From assembly GCA_964035575.1 (NCBI GenBank), contig OZ037871.1, forward strand, positions 1,054,001 to 1,118,000: DNA of 64,000 nucleotides, given 5' to 3'. Every line of letters begins with the position of its first letter. Within the stretch, counting starts at the first letter, position 1. Made by a program: the position numbers and the translations under genes. The notes under the pieces were generated by a model. That model did not search any database and was not told the origin of the DNA. It saw only the letters and a list, made by a program, of their open reading frames with translations. Shown here piece by piece: positions 33,029 through 44,362 of the stretch. The DNA comes from Rhynchopus sp. YZ270_cl-10. Taxonomy: Eukaryota > Euglenozoa > Diplonemea > Diplonemida > Diplonemidae.

Positions 33029-34495
33029 ATGGGGTGTTGTGAGGGCAAGGCGCGGCCTAATACGGACGGGCATGCAGTTCCGGAACGGCCTCCTGCGAAT
33101 GTTCTGCAAAGGGAACGGACGAAGCAGCTGCCGGTAGCGGATGTGCCCACAACCGCCACAACTACAACTACCAATACAAATACTATACCTCAAGAAGCGC
33201 CGCGTATAGCTTCAGAGGGGGGGTCGGTGTCAGCTTCTACTGCATCTCAGATTCTCGACGATGCCCCCTGCGCATCTCTTCACAACCCTCGGTTAACAGA
33301 GGCTGTGATTCAAATTCTGACAGCCGGAGGCTCACAAATCGGCTCAACCATGCCCTCCCTTCAGCAATGCTCCAACAACAACTCCCATGCGCAAGCTGAC
33401 ACTGATGTTCTTGCACACACCGCATTATCTCTCGATAAAACCGGAAAGACATTTGCCTCCGATGATACCTTCATCATGTTAACCGAACCTTCACATAAAC
33501 ACCCGCACCTCCCATCGCCAAGAAAAAGAAATGATGACGACCCAGGTCCTTCCGTTCCTTATAAAAAAACGAAGCCGTTGGGGAGGGGGCAGTATGGGGT
33601 GGTGTCTGAGGCGGTGGACACTAAGGGGTATGTGTTTGCGGTGAAGTGTGTCGATGCGAGGGGGTTTCCGGATATTGCGTTTGTGAAGAGAGAGTTGGAT
33701 TCGTTGAGGCGGTTGGTACACAAAAATGTTGTGCGGTATTATGGCTGTGAATACGACGCGCAGTCTGGGAGTCTTGAGGTTTTAATGGAGTGCTGCCACT
33801 ATGGGACCCTTAGTGATAAAATCCGCACTTCAGAGGGACACCGTCTGAGCATGTCGCATATCCGCATCTATTCGAGGCAGATTCTTAACGGTCTGCTCTA
33901 CCTTCATGGCAACGGGGTTGTTCATACAGACGTCAAAGCAGTCAATGTGCTCCTCGGAGATTCAGGTCTTGTCAAATTGGCGGATTTCGGGTGGCTCGAA
34001 CCAGGGCTCGCCAAAGCAAGGGGAGAACGTCATATCGGATCCCCCGCGTGGTTGGCCCCTGAGGTAGTGAAAAACCCTGAGACAAATCCTCACCCAAAAT
34101 CTGATATTTGGTCGTTTGGGTGTACGATAGTGGAGATGCTTGGGCACAACCCTTGGGGGAGTTTGGGGACCACCTCAAATCCCTTTGCGTTGTTATATCG
34201 GATATGTGATACAGATGACGTGCCGGCAGGGATGCCCATGAATCTGCCTCGTGTATTGAATGATATGATGTTGCGGTGCTTCGAACGGCTCCTTATGGAC
34301 AGACCGGACGCGGCAGATCTGCTCACAGATGAATTCTTTGACAGCGCCTACACCCACGGAAGCAGTAGTCTCATGTACCACGATGACTCGGATCCTCTGA
34401 TGGACAGCATTCCTCGAAGCGGTGGGGTCATCTCGGAAGGCAGCCCCAGCTCTGCGTCATACGATGAAGTATCCTCTCCACTGTCTCCATATTAA
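33029..34495 (+). CDS. Protein kinase, STE11/MAP3K-like, probably lipid-anchored
   Basis: A 488-residue Ser/Thr kinase. It begins MGCCEGK: Gly2 fits N-myristoylation, and Cys3-Cys4 fit palmitoylation, so membrane attachment is likely. Residues about 10-175 are low-complexity, with Thr/Asn runs. The kinase domain is about 178-445. The glycine loop is GRGQYGVV (185-192), the ATP-binding Lys is K206 (FAVKCV), the catalytic loop is HTDVKAVNVLL (D301, N306), DFG is 319-321, APE is 343-345, and SDIWSFGC is present. The usual HRD is HTD, so this is a non-RD kinase; all other catalytic residues are present. The nearest groups by motif are MEKK/STE11-type kinases. The tail after 445 is Ser-rich. The start is fixed by the acylation motif and the upstream acceptor-like site. 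Confidence 0.88.
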   Translation: MGCCEGKARPNTDGHAVPERPPANVLQRERTKQLPVADVPTTATTTTTNTNTIPQEAPRIASEGGSVSASTASQILDDAPCASLHNPRLTEAVIQILTAGGSQIGSTMPSLQQCSNNNSHAQADTDVLAHTALSLDKTGKTFASDDTFIMLTEPSHKHPHLPSPRKRNDDDPGPSVPYKKTKPLGRGQYGVVSEAVDTKGYVFAVKCVDARGFPDIAFVKRELDSLRRLVHKNVVRYYGCEYDAQSGSLEVLMECCHYGTLSDKIRTSEGHRLSMSHIRIYSRQILNGLLYLHGNGVVHTDVKAVNVLLGDSGLVKLADFGWLEPGLAKARGERHIGSPAWLAPEVVKNPETNPHPKSDIWSFGCTIVEMLGHNPWGSLGTTSNPFALLYRICDTDDVPAGMPMNLPRVLNDMMLRCFERLLMDRPDAADLLTDEFFDSAYTHGSSSLMYHDDSDPLMDSIPRSGGVISEGSPSSASYDEVSSPLSPY

Positions 34496-35440
34496 GCAAA
34501 AATAAGCGACTTTTATGTTCTTATTTTAAAAAAAAAATACCCGATTTTGGCCCGAAGGGAAAGGGGGGGAGAGGGAGGGGGTGAAAAAATTTTTTTATGC
34601 GATACGGAAGTATCTGAGGGGTTGGGGGGTAAATTATTATTATTTTTTTAGAGTGTGTGAGGTCGTGCCGGTGTGGGATTTTTGTGCGCTTGCAACTTCT
34701 CTCGTTTCTTTTTTTTGTTGAGTTTTTTGTTTTGTGTGCGCGAGAGTCGTTTTATTCTTTTTTCTTTTCTTTTTTTTTTGCGTTTTTCAACACCCTTTCC
34801 TTTAATAAGGCGACATACAACACACAACACGAGAACCCATTAAATAACCCCCCTTCTCACATATTGGTGCCAAAATCAACCAAAAGCCCCTGGGTCTCCA
34901 GTGGGTTTCCTCATCTCCCCCCCTCTCCCTTACTCATGGCTTTCTTATTTTCTTTTCTTTTTTTCTTGCATTTTTCCGGATTTGTGGCTCAGTTTCGTTC
35001 CTGCAAAAACAATCAATTTAAAAAAATAAAACTTAAACAATAAAGTGCTATGGTAACTCTCTCCCCTCATCCCCACCATAATTAGTCAAAAAGCGCGAGT
35101 GTGTTTTTTTTTTTTTTCTTCTTTTTCTTTTGTGGTATCCCAGAACCCACCCCACAACCACGTCCGTTACCTGTTCAAGGTGCACAAGGTATCCTTATTC
35201 CCATTTTTTTTTTTTTTTTTGTCAATTTTTTCGAAAAAAATTCTCATTTTTTTTTTTTTCATTTTATTTCCAGTGTTTGCGTCCGCCGATGAACGGTGAG
35301 GCGTTTTTTTTTTTTTTTGCACTTTTCAACTTCTCTTTTATTTTTGACGCTCTTTGTGTACTCATTCCACCACTACACACACCACCCCTTTTCAAAAATG
35401 CGTTGGGTATTCCCCCACCCCCCTACCCCCCCCCCCCCCC
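34496..35440. other. Spacer downstream of the kinase
   Basis: Low-complexity sequence with T runs and C/T-rich stretches. No gene is recognised. It ends in the poly-C run that borders the large palindrome. Confidence 0.55.
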
Positions 35441-36630
35441 TAGGTGGGGGCAAAACCCCTATTTTTTTGAGGCATTTTGACTTTTTTGGACTTCCGCGCA
35501 AAGTACGTACAAACCACCCCTCATACCCACCCAGAAATGGGTCAGAAACACCCTGTGACCCGAAAATCCATGCTAAGGGCGACTCAGAATATGAAAAAAT
35601 GCAAAAAAATAGTGAAAAAGTGGCCTTTTGACGGTTTTGGCCATGTTGGGTAAAATGGCCATTTTTGGACAAAAAAATCAAAAAAACAGCAAAATTTCGA
35701 CGTCATGACAGCTGCTTGGGCACAAACCTACCCCAGGGAGGTCCTGTGAGTCCATTCCGACCTGTTTTGGACACTTTAGGTACTTTTTTTGGCCGTTTTT
35801 TGGTGTTTTTAGGTCAAAAAATACCCTGGACTTTACCCTGGACGTCCCTGGGCCGCGACTTGCGCCCTGCTTTTGGACCCACTCTGGGCCAAAAAATGGG
35901 TGAAAACCCCCGAAAAAGCACTCCGGGAACCCAGATAGTTCCAAATATCCACCAGAAACCCACCCAAACACCTCAAAAACATGCCAGAAAAATATTTTTA
36001 AAAACACACTTTTTCAAATAAGTCATTATGGAACCTGCCCAGATGAACTTTTTGAAAAAAGTGTGTTTTTGAAAATATTTTTCTGGCATGTTTTTGAGGT
36101 GTTTGGGTGGGTTTCTGGTGGATATTTGGAACTATCTGGGTTCCCGGAGTGCTTTTTCGGGGGTTTTCACCCATTTTTTGGCCCAGAGTGGGTCCAAAAG
36201 CAGGGCGCAAGTCGCGGCCCAGGGACGTCCAGGGTAAAGTCCAGGGTATTTTTTGACCTAAAAACACCAAAAAACGGCCAAAAAAAGTACCTAAAGTGTC
36301 CAAAACAGGTCGGAATGGACTCACAGGACCTCCCTGGGGTAGGTTTGTGCCCAAGCAGCTGTCATGACGTCGAAATTTTGCTGTTTTTTTGATTTTTTTG
36401 TCCAAAAATGGCCATTTTACCCAACATGGCCAAAACCGTCAAAAGGCCACTTTTTCACTATTTTTTTGCATTTTTTCATATTCTGAGTCGCCCTTAGCAT
36501 GGATTTTCGGGTCACAGGGTGTTTCTGACCCATTTCTGGGTGGGTATGAGGGGTGGTTTGTGGGTACTTTGCGCGGAAGTCCAAAAAAGTCAAAATGCCT
36601 CACCCGTCCTGAAGGTTTTGCCCCCACCTA
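35441..36630. repeat. 1.2 kb near-perfect palindrome
   Basis: The arms 35441-36018 and 36051-36630 are inverted copies separated by only about 32 bases. Both outer tips read TAGGTGGGGGCAAAAC and are bordered by poly-C. The arms match almost base for base inward from TGAGGCATTTTGAC; a short tract near each tip differs. Both arms contain a frame starting MDKKIKKTAKFRR on opposite strands, a by-product of the symmetry. ACCCCTTTTCAA lies outside both ends (about 35384-35395 and 36647-36659) and may be a target duplication. No transposase is present. Confidence 0.85.
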
Positions 36631-39600
36631 CCCCCCCCCCCCCCCCACCCCCTTTTCAATGTCGACACACCAAACACCACAGTTTTTCTGTTCTCACTCA
36701 ATGTCCACCTATTCCCCTAAGGGGAAGGGTGGTGGAACTGCTATTCCATTCAAAATAATCCACGAAGTTTTGCTGGATATGGAGAGGTTTTGCTGGACTA
36801 GCAATGAACAACAACTTCAAAAACTTCAACCCCAGCGTGTTTCCAGCATCGTTTCCAGCAAAACTCCATAGTGGTATTTAAAAAGATATGTGCACCAGAG
36901 TGGTGTGCACATTTATTCACCTCACAAAAGCCTTCTATTTGTTTTCAACGAACATCAGAAGACTCTTTGCTTACTCCCTTTCCCCCCTCACTTTACCCCC
37001 CCTCGCTTTTTGTGTGAAGCACCTCCCTTCCTATCAACAATTTCACCCTTTTTTTTTCAGGATTCGCAACAAAATCAGTCCCTTACTCAACTCTCTAACA
37101 CTGTGTCTCGCTGAAATTTTTCCCCTCCCCTCCCCTTCCTTCTCTTCGGAGTTTGAATTTTTTTTTCTTCACTTTTTTTCTCACAATTATCATTATTTTT
37201 TTCTCTTCCGTCTATTAGGAAAAAGTTACTCCCCTTTCTTCGCTTTTTGTAGGACCACGCTGTCTATCGAATTTTGAGGCAGTATGCGTTATTTTTGTTA
37301 CAGTCACAGAACAAATGGGTAAAAACTAAGGTAGATTTTGGGATTTCAAAACCTCGAAGGAGAATTTTTTCCCCTCCCGATGACTGTTACTACCCTGCGC
37401 ACCTACGTCTACTCTTGTAAGCCGCAGGGTATTTTTTGTGCTTTCATCCGGATGGCTGGCATCGTACAGTGAGGTTGCCTGCATCGAGAGCTACCTTATG
37501 TTTTTCCTCTTATGTTCTCAATTTTTGAATGACATTGAAATAATTTTATTGAGATTTCAGATCGCCAGGAACAGGTTTGTTATGTGTATCGGTGTGGGCG
37601 AAGGGAGGTGCCATTTTTTGTGCTATTTTCTGCTATTCTGGGGTTGTCAAGCCCACACCATTTATATTGTTTTCATGATGTCTTCTCTCAAGAAGGTTTC
37701 GATTCCTTTTTGTCTGAAAATTCCGAAAGATGCTGAGTTTTTCTTTCCTGGATTATTTTTTTTGATTCCTTTTCGAAGGTGACTAAAACTTGGTTATATC
37801 TTTGTTACCGAACAACTGTCGGGGACATGTCAAGGACCTGTCAATGTGGGCCCCTCTCCGGAACATCAATCTTTCTTCTTTTACGGTTGTTGTTATTTTT
37901 TATACACTTCCCTAATGCTTTCAAATTTTTATTTGAAAGTGTATGAATTTCTTCTTTTACATACTACGCTCTCTTAGCAGAAGAGAGGAACGAATCTCGG
38001 GTCAGTCACCGACCCTGAAATTTTCCCTTCCTCAGTTGATCACTACTTCTTTGCCATTGTCCCTCTCTCTCTCTCTCTCCCCCTGTTGCATGTTTTTCAT
38101 GATCACGCCTTGTCAATTATTTTTCTGGCAAAGGTAAATCCAGAGTAAATGCACATTCATCTTCTCATCACTATTATGAACCGAAAAAAAGACAGCAGCC
38201 CTAAGCTCTCCCAGACACCCTGTCTTTCGTCGTGTATTTAGCTTTTTTTTTTGTTAGGGTAGTTCAATTTTTTGGGTCCCAGCCTCACAACAATTTTATA
38301 AAAATGGCGCTGCAGGTTTTATAAAATAGTGGGAAACCTCGCACCCTCATAGGGGGAAAAGCAGCCTCAAGTGAACACTAGTTTATTTATTTTTTCAGGT
38401 TCCCAAAAATCTACGCAGGGTCCCAGAACAAGAAAATAGTGGAGCACACTCTAGGGTGGCTACACTAATACAACCAAGTTTTCAAAAATTGAGCTACCCT
38501 TATTATTTTTGTTTGGTGAGACCAAAAAAGCCGGCCTTTTTTTTTTGTCACCAATGTTTTTCTATTATTTTTTTGTTATTAATTTCTAAAATATTGGATT
38601 TTTGTTTCTTTCAAAAAAAGGGTGTTTTTGGTGTTTCAAAACCCCACCGGTAATTGCATGATGCAGGCAAAAGACCCACCTATGCCCTATACTAGTATTT
38701 CAAAAAAAAAAAAAGAGGGCATTTTCATTTCTGCGGTTCCGTTCTGCCTTTTTAATAGGTTTTTGTGGGTTTTCTCTCCACGGCAGCGGGTCGCCTGAAT
38801 ATATTTCACCTTTCTTTTTTGAGACGAGGCATGAAAATTGGCTTTATCATCAAACCTGTTTCTTCAAACTGTCTTGAGAAAAGTTACCTTTTTTTTTTGT
38901 ACCTGCAAAGCGTAGCAAGGGAAAAAAATAGTTCCTCCGATACGGTCGCCAATCACCCCCTCCCTCCGACAGGGTAATTGAGCAATCAATGAAAAAACCT
39001 TTTTTTTTTCCTTTTTACGCAGAGTTACTATTTTTCTTTTGAGCCCAACTCTTAGATTGGTAAAATCCAGCTGCTTCGGAAAAGCCACCTTTTGTGTTGG
39101 GCGCTGTTCATGCCTTTCCTCTCTCTCACTAATCTCAAGGCGATACCGAGATTCTCGAAAAGTATTGGTCCAGAACCATAGAACAAATGGTCAAATTTTT
39201 TTTGAAGTACGGTATCTAAAGACCACCGCCCCTATATTAACCCAGCAGTTTCATGCTTTCCACAGGGTCGTGTTTTAACAACTTGTTTGAACCTGGTCGA
39301 CAGGGTGTACCCGATAAAGCCTCTGTTGGGGTGACTAAGGGGCACCACCTTGCTATTTGAATACTGTTTTCCTTAGTTGTAATGTAATTTTTTTTCTTCT
39401 CCGATCGTTTTTTTTTTTTTTTTTTTTTTTGTTTTCTTCGTGTTGAAAGCAGTTGGGTAGTTCCTAGAGAGGAACATTGCCTCATGTGTACCCCCGAGAG
39501 GCATATTTCATCTTTTCAAGTTTTATTACCTTTTTTTACAAAGGTTTTAGGTGACAAAGTACGAGAGGATTAGGTTCATCTCATAAACTAAATATAAATC

Positions 39601-39950
39601 TTTTTTGTGGAGCGTTTTGAGCCTTACCAGGATCGTGCGAGACGGCACACGATTTTTTTTTCCCGCCACAAAACGAAACTCCATTGTGTTTTTTTTTTTT
39701 TTTTTTCGCTGCCCTTTCTCCCTTCACAAAGCCAACCGTGCAGGGGTTTGCTCACAACAACTTCTTTGAGTGTCTTTCCCTTATCATATTCCCCCCCTCT
39801 TTTTCAGGATGATTTGTGTGGTTTTGATGCGCACGCAACAAAAAAAAAATAAGACTCGTTTCTTCTGCCCAAAGGTGCAGTACAAAAATCAACAAAAAAA
39901 AATTTTTCCTGAAAATAAAATTGTCAAAAAAAAAAAGAAAGCATATTTTA
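36631..39950. other. Repeat-rich gene desert, first part
   Basis: No coding region is recognised. Repeats seen are the block at about 37315-37385 (shared with 7980-8065), the CATCCGG family at about 37437-37492, the GTCAAGGACCTGTCAAT family at about 37800-37868, the AGTGGAG family at about 38435-38488 and the TTCATCTTA family at about 39549-39589. Homopolymer runs are frequent. Confidence 0.6.
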
Positions 39951-40672
39951 CAGGGCTCTCAAGATCCTCCACGAAAAAAGCAGAATTTTCGAAATGAGGA
40001 GGATTTCATTTTTGCAAAAAAACCCCCCCAAAAAAAAATTTTCCCCCGCAACAAGCGGTCGTCGCGCGCTTCGCGCGCGCCTCCCTGACAGCCACAGAGC
40101 GGAGAGGCGGGTCAATTTTGCGAGATGATAAAAACGGAAATCTAATCCTTTCTCTTGCACCATACGCTCCACGAACCGTACAAAACCAATACGTCTAACT
40201 CCAATACGTCTCAAAATGGCAAATTTTTTGCAGCATTGGTCAAGTTGCATTTTTTGGCTGCAAAATGCAAGGGTATCCAAAGACATTGCCAACTCTATTT
40301 TTTTTGCGGAGCAAAAAAATAATATAAATGGCGCCGCAGGCGAAAAAAAATTAGGGTACGGTGTAAAAATGCTTCCTTTTACACCACATAATCACTCAAC
40401 GAACCCTTTTTTTTGAGTAGCAAAAAATGAAAATGGCGCCGCAGGCAAATTTTTTTTAAAGTGCAGCCCTGGACGGTGCATACAGGCTCGGGAAAATATT
40501 GGGTCCACAAAGTGACCCCCCACTATAAAACCCCTAGGAGGATAATCCTCCACCCGAGCCCGCCAAAAAAAAAAAAAAAATGGAGGAAATCCTCCACCAA
40601 AAAAGCCTAAAAAAAAAAAAAAAGCCCCTGGAGGAAATATCCTCCCCTACGTGGAGGATCTTGAGAGCACTG
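39951..40672. mobile_element. hAT-like non-autonomous element (722 bp)
   Basis: The left end CAGGGCTCTCAAGATCCTCC and the complement of the right end CAGTGCTCTCAAGATCCTCC match at all but one base. CATATTTT occurs at 39942-39949 and 40673-40680; one extra A separates the left copy from the CAG end. Palindromic GGAGGAAATCCTCC-type motifs crowd the right subterminal region. The interior has two GGCGCCGCAGGC motifs and a CGCGCGCTTCGCGCGCG palindrome. No transposase is encoded. Confidence 0.78.
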
Positions 40673-41336
40673 CATATTTTTCCTCTCTCTCTCTCTTTCT
40701 CTCGAGGCAAAGACACTGTGTCCCAGGGGGCTGTTTTGAAAGCTTCTTCTGGGTGCCCCTCACTCTTCTTCCGGAAAAAGAGGAAGGTTTCCCCCCCCCC
40801 CCCTTTTCGTTGATCCCTATACCTATGCTACCAATTTATTGATTGCATATGTTGAAATACTTTTTTTCCTTTTCTCTTTTGCGGGTTTTGGTATTGCATT
40901 TACGTCTTTTAAAAAAAGATGCAAATTGCCCCAATGACTTTACCACTTTCGAAAAACCCCCGGATTCTATTTAAAAAAACCCCCCAAGGTGATCACTTTT
41001 TGTACCCTGTCTTAACGACCCTTGGTCATGCTGCAAAAGTAAACAAACAAATAAGCAAAAAAGTACAAAATAAAGTAGCAAAAGCAAAAACAAAACAAAA
41101 CAAAACAAACTTTCAAACCCCCAAGGTGATCACTTTTTTACTTCCAGACTGTCATTCTATTTTTTTATTTTACACATGATGGAAAATCCTGAACCCTTTG
41201 GGTCTTTCCTCCCACGATTTACTCACAAATCTTAGTACGAATAAAAGGAAATGGGTAGTACGCTTCTTCCTGTACAATTGTACTTTGGCTGTACTCAAAA
41301 ACTCGTGTGGATTTTTGTTGTTATTGATACGCTGTT
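40673..41336. other. Gene-free spacer between two mobile elements
   Basis: AT-rich, with a CAATTTATTGATTGCATATG-family repeat at about 40832-40862 and a short direct repeat, CCCCCAAGGTGATCACTTTTT-like, at about 40980 and 41117. No gene is seen. Confidence 0.55.
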
Positions 41337-42200
41337 CATACTTGGACCGCCCGAAATATATTTCGGGCGAATTCGGGCGGATTTTTCGGGCGCGGATCCC
41401 GAGCGCCCGAAATGTGCCCGAAATATATTTCGGGCGTTTTAAAGGGAATTTATACGTAATTCGGGCGAATTCGGGCGATTTCGGGCAGATTCGGGCGAAT
41501 TCGGGCGCACTACCAGTGTACTGGAGTATCTTATGTGTGCTGGGAAGCATGCCACCAGTGTAAAAATCTTACGCTTTATTTGAAAGATTGGCACAAAATT
41601 TGTTCAAAGAAAAAAAAATTGAGCAAAAAGTCCTAGTAGAACCCAACTTATGTGAGTGCAGCTCTGTTAGCAGACACGTATAAAACCGATTTCGCGAACA
41701 ATTTACACTAAAATACTACTAAAAACGTAAAAAAGGCGATTTTTCACGTTTTTGGGCATCTCCTGAGCAACTACAGTCCCGAAACACCCCGAGAAGGGGT
41801 CAGAACCACCCTGTGACCCGAAAATTCACAAAAATTCACCCTGAAATACGAAAAAATAGTGAAAACCCGGTTCATAGTGTGTTTTGGGTGGAATAAGCAA
41901 ATGATAGTCAGAAAACCCGTGATTTGGTGGTGATTCCCACGGGTCTCCAAAGTGCACTCAGGTATACAAAAGTTTTCGATTCTTGTTTATTTTGACAGAT
42001 TTTGACATGAAATATTTCCAAATATAAAAAGATTTTTGCGAAAATGAGTGGAACCCTACCTAGTCGGTTTTCACTAAGGAAAAAGCGCCCGAATTCGCCC
42101 GAAATCTGCATTTCGGGCGTTTTCGGGCGCACAAAATCGCCCGAAATCCGCCCGAAATCGCCCGAAATGCCCGAAATATATTTCGGGCGGTCCAAGTATG
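41337..42200. mobile_element. Inverted-repeat element with GCCCGAAA arrays and 6-bp duplication (864 bp)
   Basis: A perfect terminal inverted repeat of about 33 bp begins CATACTTGGACC at both ends and runs into a self-complementary GCCCGAAATATATTTCGGGC. The direct repeat GCTGTT flanks the element at 41331-41336 and 42201-42206. Inside each end are 100-180 bp densely packed with GCCCGAA/TTCGGGC motifs, probably transposase-binding sites. The middle is AT-rich and shares a GTGACCCGAAAAT stretch with the palindrome at 35441-36630. No coding region is present. The 6-bp duplication excludes hAT, and I cannot assign a superfamily. Confidence 0.8.
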
Positions 42201-42732
42201 GCTGTTATTGTGTAGTTTGTTTTTTTTTTTTTTTGGTGTGCTTTTGTCGGAAATAGGTTCCACAAAGTGGGACGGACAACACAACAGAAAAACAAAAAAA
42301 AAGTACCTGCACGTATATTTTCTTTATTCGTTAGTTTCTTTATGCCTCCCACCAGGGTTTTTTTATCCCCTTTCTGATCAGAATCTGTAGGCACAGGCCG
42401 GCATAGCCTATCATATTTTCAATTTTTCTCTCTCTTTCCTTAGGGTGACTTTGACCTATCCCATTTGTTCTTTTCTTCACGCAAAACAGACACACATTCG
42501 CAACTGTTCTCCTCCTTACCCTTCCCCGCACAATTTTCAATATCACCGATGACATGCTCAGAGCAATCGCCATGCATGCATTATTAGCTTTTATCCTGTC
42601 AAATTTTACATTTTCCCCCGTCATCTTCACCAGAAAATACAGAGTTGTTAAATAAAAGGGGATGTATTGGTGTTGGGAGTCTTTTTTGGAGTTCCTAACA
42701 TTTTTATGTCCCGCAATATTTACTGCTGCGGT
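42201..42732. other. Spacer between mobile elements
   Basis: No gene or known repeat is recognised. Sequence complexity is moderate around 42370-42640, without a usable frame. Confidence 0.5.
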
Positions 42733-44362
42733 CAGACTTTCCGCGCTGAAGAATCCGATGAAGAATTCTTCGAAAAAAAAAAAAAATCCCAAAAAAAAAA
42801 ATTTTTTCCAGTGAAGAATTCTTCATTGGAAAAAAATAAAAATAAAAAAAAAATCCCGGAAAAAAAAAAAAATCCCCCACATAAGCAGGGCTCGCGCTAA
42901 AGTCCATCCCTCATCCCGGGATTTTTGGGGGTTTTGGTAGGAACGTTTTTTTTTTGCAGTACGGGGATTTCATTAAGAAACCAGAAGTTCTAATATTGTT
43001 GAGTAAGACCACCACATAGTGGACTTGCATATACATGTGACCCCGCCGTGGAATGCAATTGGCTCGGAAAGTCAAAAGAAAGAGGAGAAAAAAGAAAAGA
43101 GAAAAAAAAAAAGGTTGGTTACCGTGCGCCTGCGGCGCTGCCTGTTCCCTTCCAGTTTCTACAGGCAAACACTTGCCCCCTTTACCTTACACTGACGGGG
43201 TTTGACCAAAACCAAGAACTTGTCCATTTCGGCAAATTGACTCCACCACAGAACGGACGGATTCCGGAAATGCAAATGCCGGTGTTTTCGCGCATTTTCA
43301 TGTTGCAAGACGTCAGGATCAGGGAGAGAAAATCTGGTTGTGGGATTTACCTTGGCCCTCTTTACCCACATGGATTTTGACCAAAACCAAAAAATTGGCC
43401 ATTTCGGCCAAGTGACCCCACCACAGTGCGGACGGATTCCGGAAATTCCAATCGCGGTATGTTTTGGGGCTGAAAACCCACTGATTTTCAGGAGAAAAAT
43501 TGCTTCCAAATCTCGGAATTTTCCGAATTTTCCTGAAAATGACCCTTGTTTACGAGTATGGGTTCATATTTTGCGAAAATTTAAGTCACTAAAATTTTGT
43601 CTATTTTTCCGTATATACCCCACCACAAGCCGGGATTGGCCCGGAAATGCCACAAAACGGGGTTTCCGGGCCTCCCCAGCTAACCTTTTCAAGGAATGTT
43701 TTTCCGTACCCGAAATCCATTTTTTCCCCATTTTTTCCCATAATTAGCGCGACCACTGCACATAAGCCTCTGAGAGTGACCAGAACTGGCCTCATGAACA
43801 AAGTGACCCCGTCACAGCCAGAACGCGACTCAATTGATCAAACGCCGAACGAAAAGGAAACATGCAGCATGGCGAAAGAAAAAAAGTAGCGTACCGTGCG
43901 CCTGCGGCGCAAGTTTGCATCACACCCTTCCCATGACATAGTATATCAGTAAAAATGTGCAATTTTAAGCGCAATTTTTTGAAATGTTGCGTACCGTGGC
44001 TTCGCCAGGAGCCTTGATGCTATGACCACCGTTTCTTTTTGTACACGTACTGAGGTTACTGATAATTCGTGTGTCTGGTTCAAATATCAATGAAGTTGAA
44101 CTCCTCAGTTGGATACCCGAGGAATTCTCTCATTCCGGGTCGGGCTCGACCGCGCCTTTTTATTTTATTTTTTGGAAATCTCAGGGACTGCGCTGGGACG
44201 CGTTTTTTGGGCCAGAACTCTAGTTTCTCCGCCGGAGGCCCCGAACTTGCGTTAACTTCCGGCGCGCGTAGCGCGCCGGGCTCGGGACGTATTTACCTTT
44301 TATGTACAAAATCACGATTCTTCATCAAAAATCGTACCCAATGAAGGAGCGCGGAAACACTG
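42733..44362. mobile_element. hAT-like element (1.63 kb) carrying a nested element
   Basis: The left end reads CAGACTTTCCGCGCTGAAG. The complement of the right end reads CAGTGTTTCCGCGCTCC, so TTTCCGCGCT is shared. A perfect 8-bp direct repeat, GCTGCGGT, flanks it at 42725-42732 and 44363-44370. The TTTCCGCG ends resemble those of the element at 22376-22949. A second hAT-like element (42886-43758) sits inside it and is therefore younger. GAAGAATTCTTC palindromes lie near the left end. No transposase is recognised. Confidence 0.8.
42886..43758. mobile_element. Nested hAT-like element (873 bp)
   Basis: The left end is CAGGGCTCGCGCTAA. The complement of the right end is CAGTGGTCGCGCTAA. A perfect 8-bp duplication, CACATAAG, lies at 42878-42885 and 43759-43766. 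The interior has two tandem related blocks (about 43176-43270 and 43360-43455, each with GGACGGATTCCGGAAAT-type text) that also occur inverted in the element at 46033-46710. No coding capacity is recognised. Confidence 0.83.

Noticed and set aside
35665-36405. Identical frames (MDKKIKKTAKFRR...) on opposite strands of the palindrome
   Set aside because: They are duplicated by the inverted repeat itself, lack any motif and run through low-complexity AT-rich sequence. No evidence of a gene.
44182-44362. Additional hAT-like end at CAGGGACTGCGCTGGG
   Set aside because: No partner end or 8-bp duplication (GGAAATCT) could be found; it may be just interior sequence of the 42733-44362 element.
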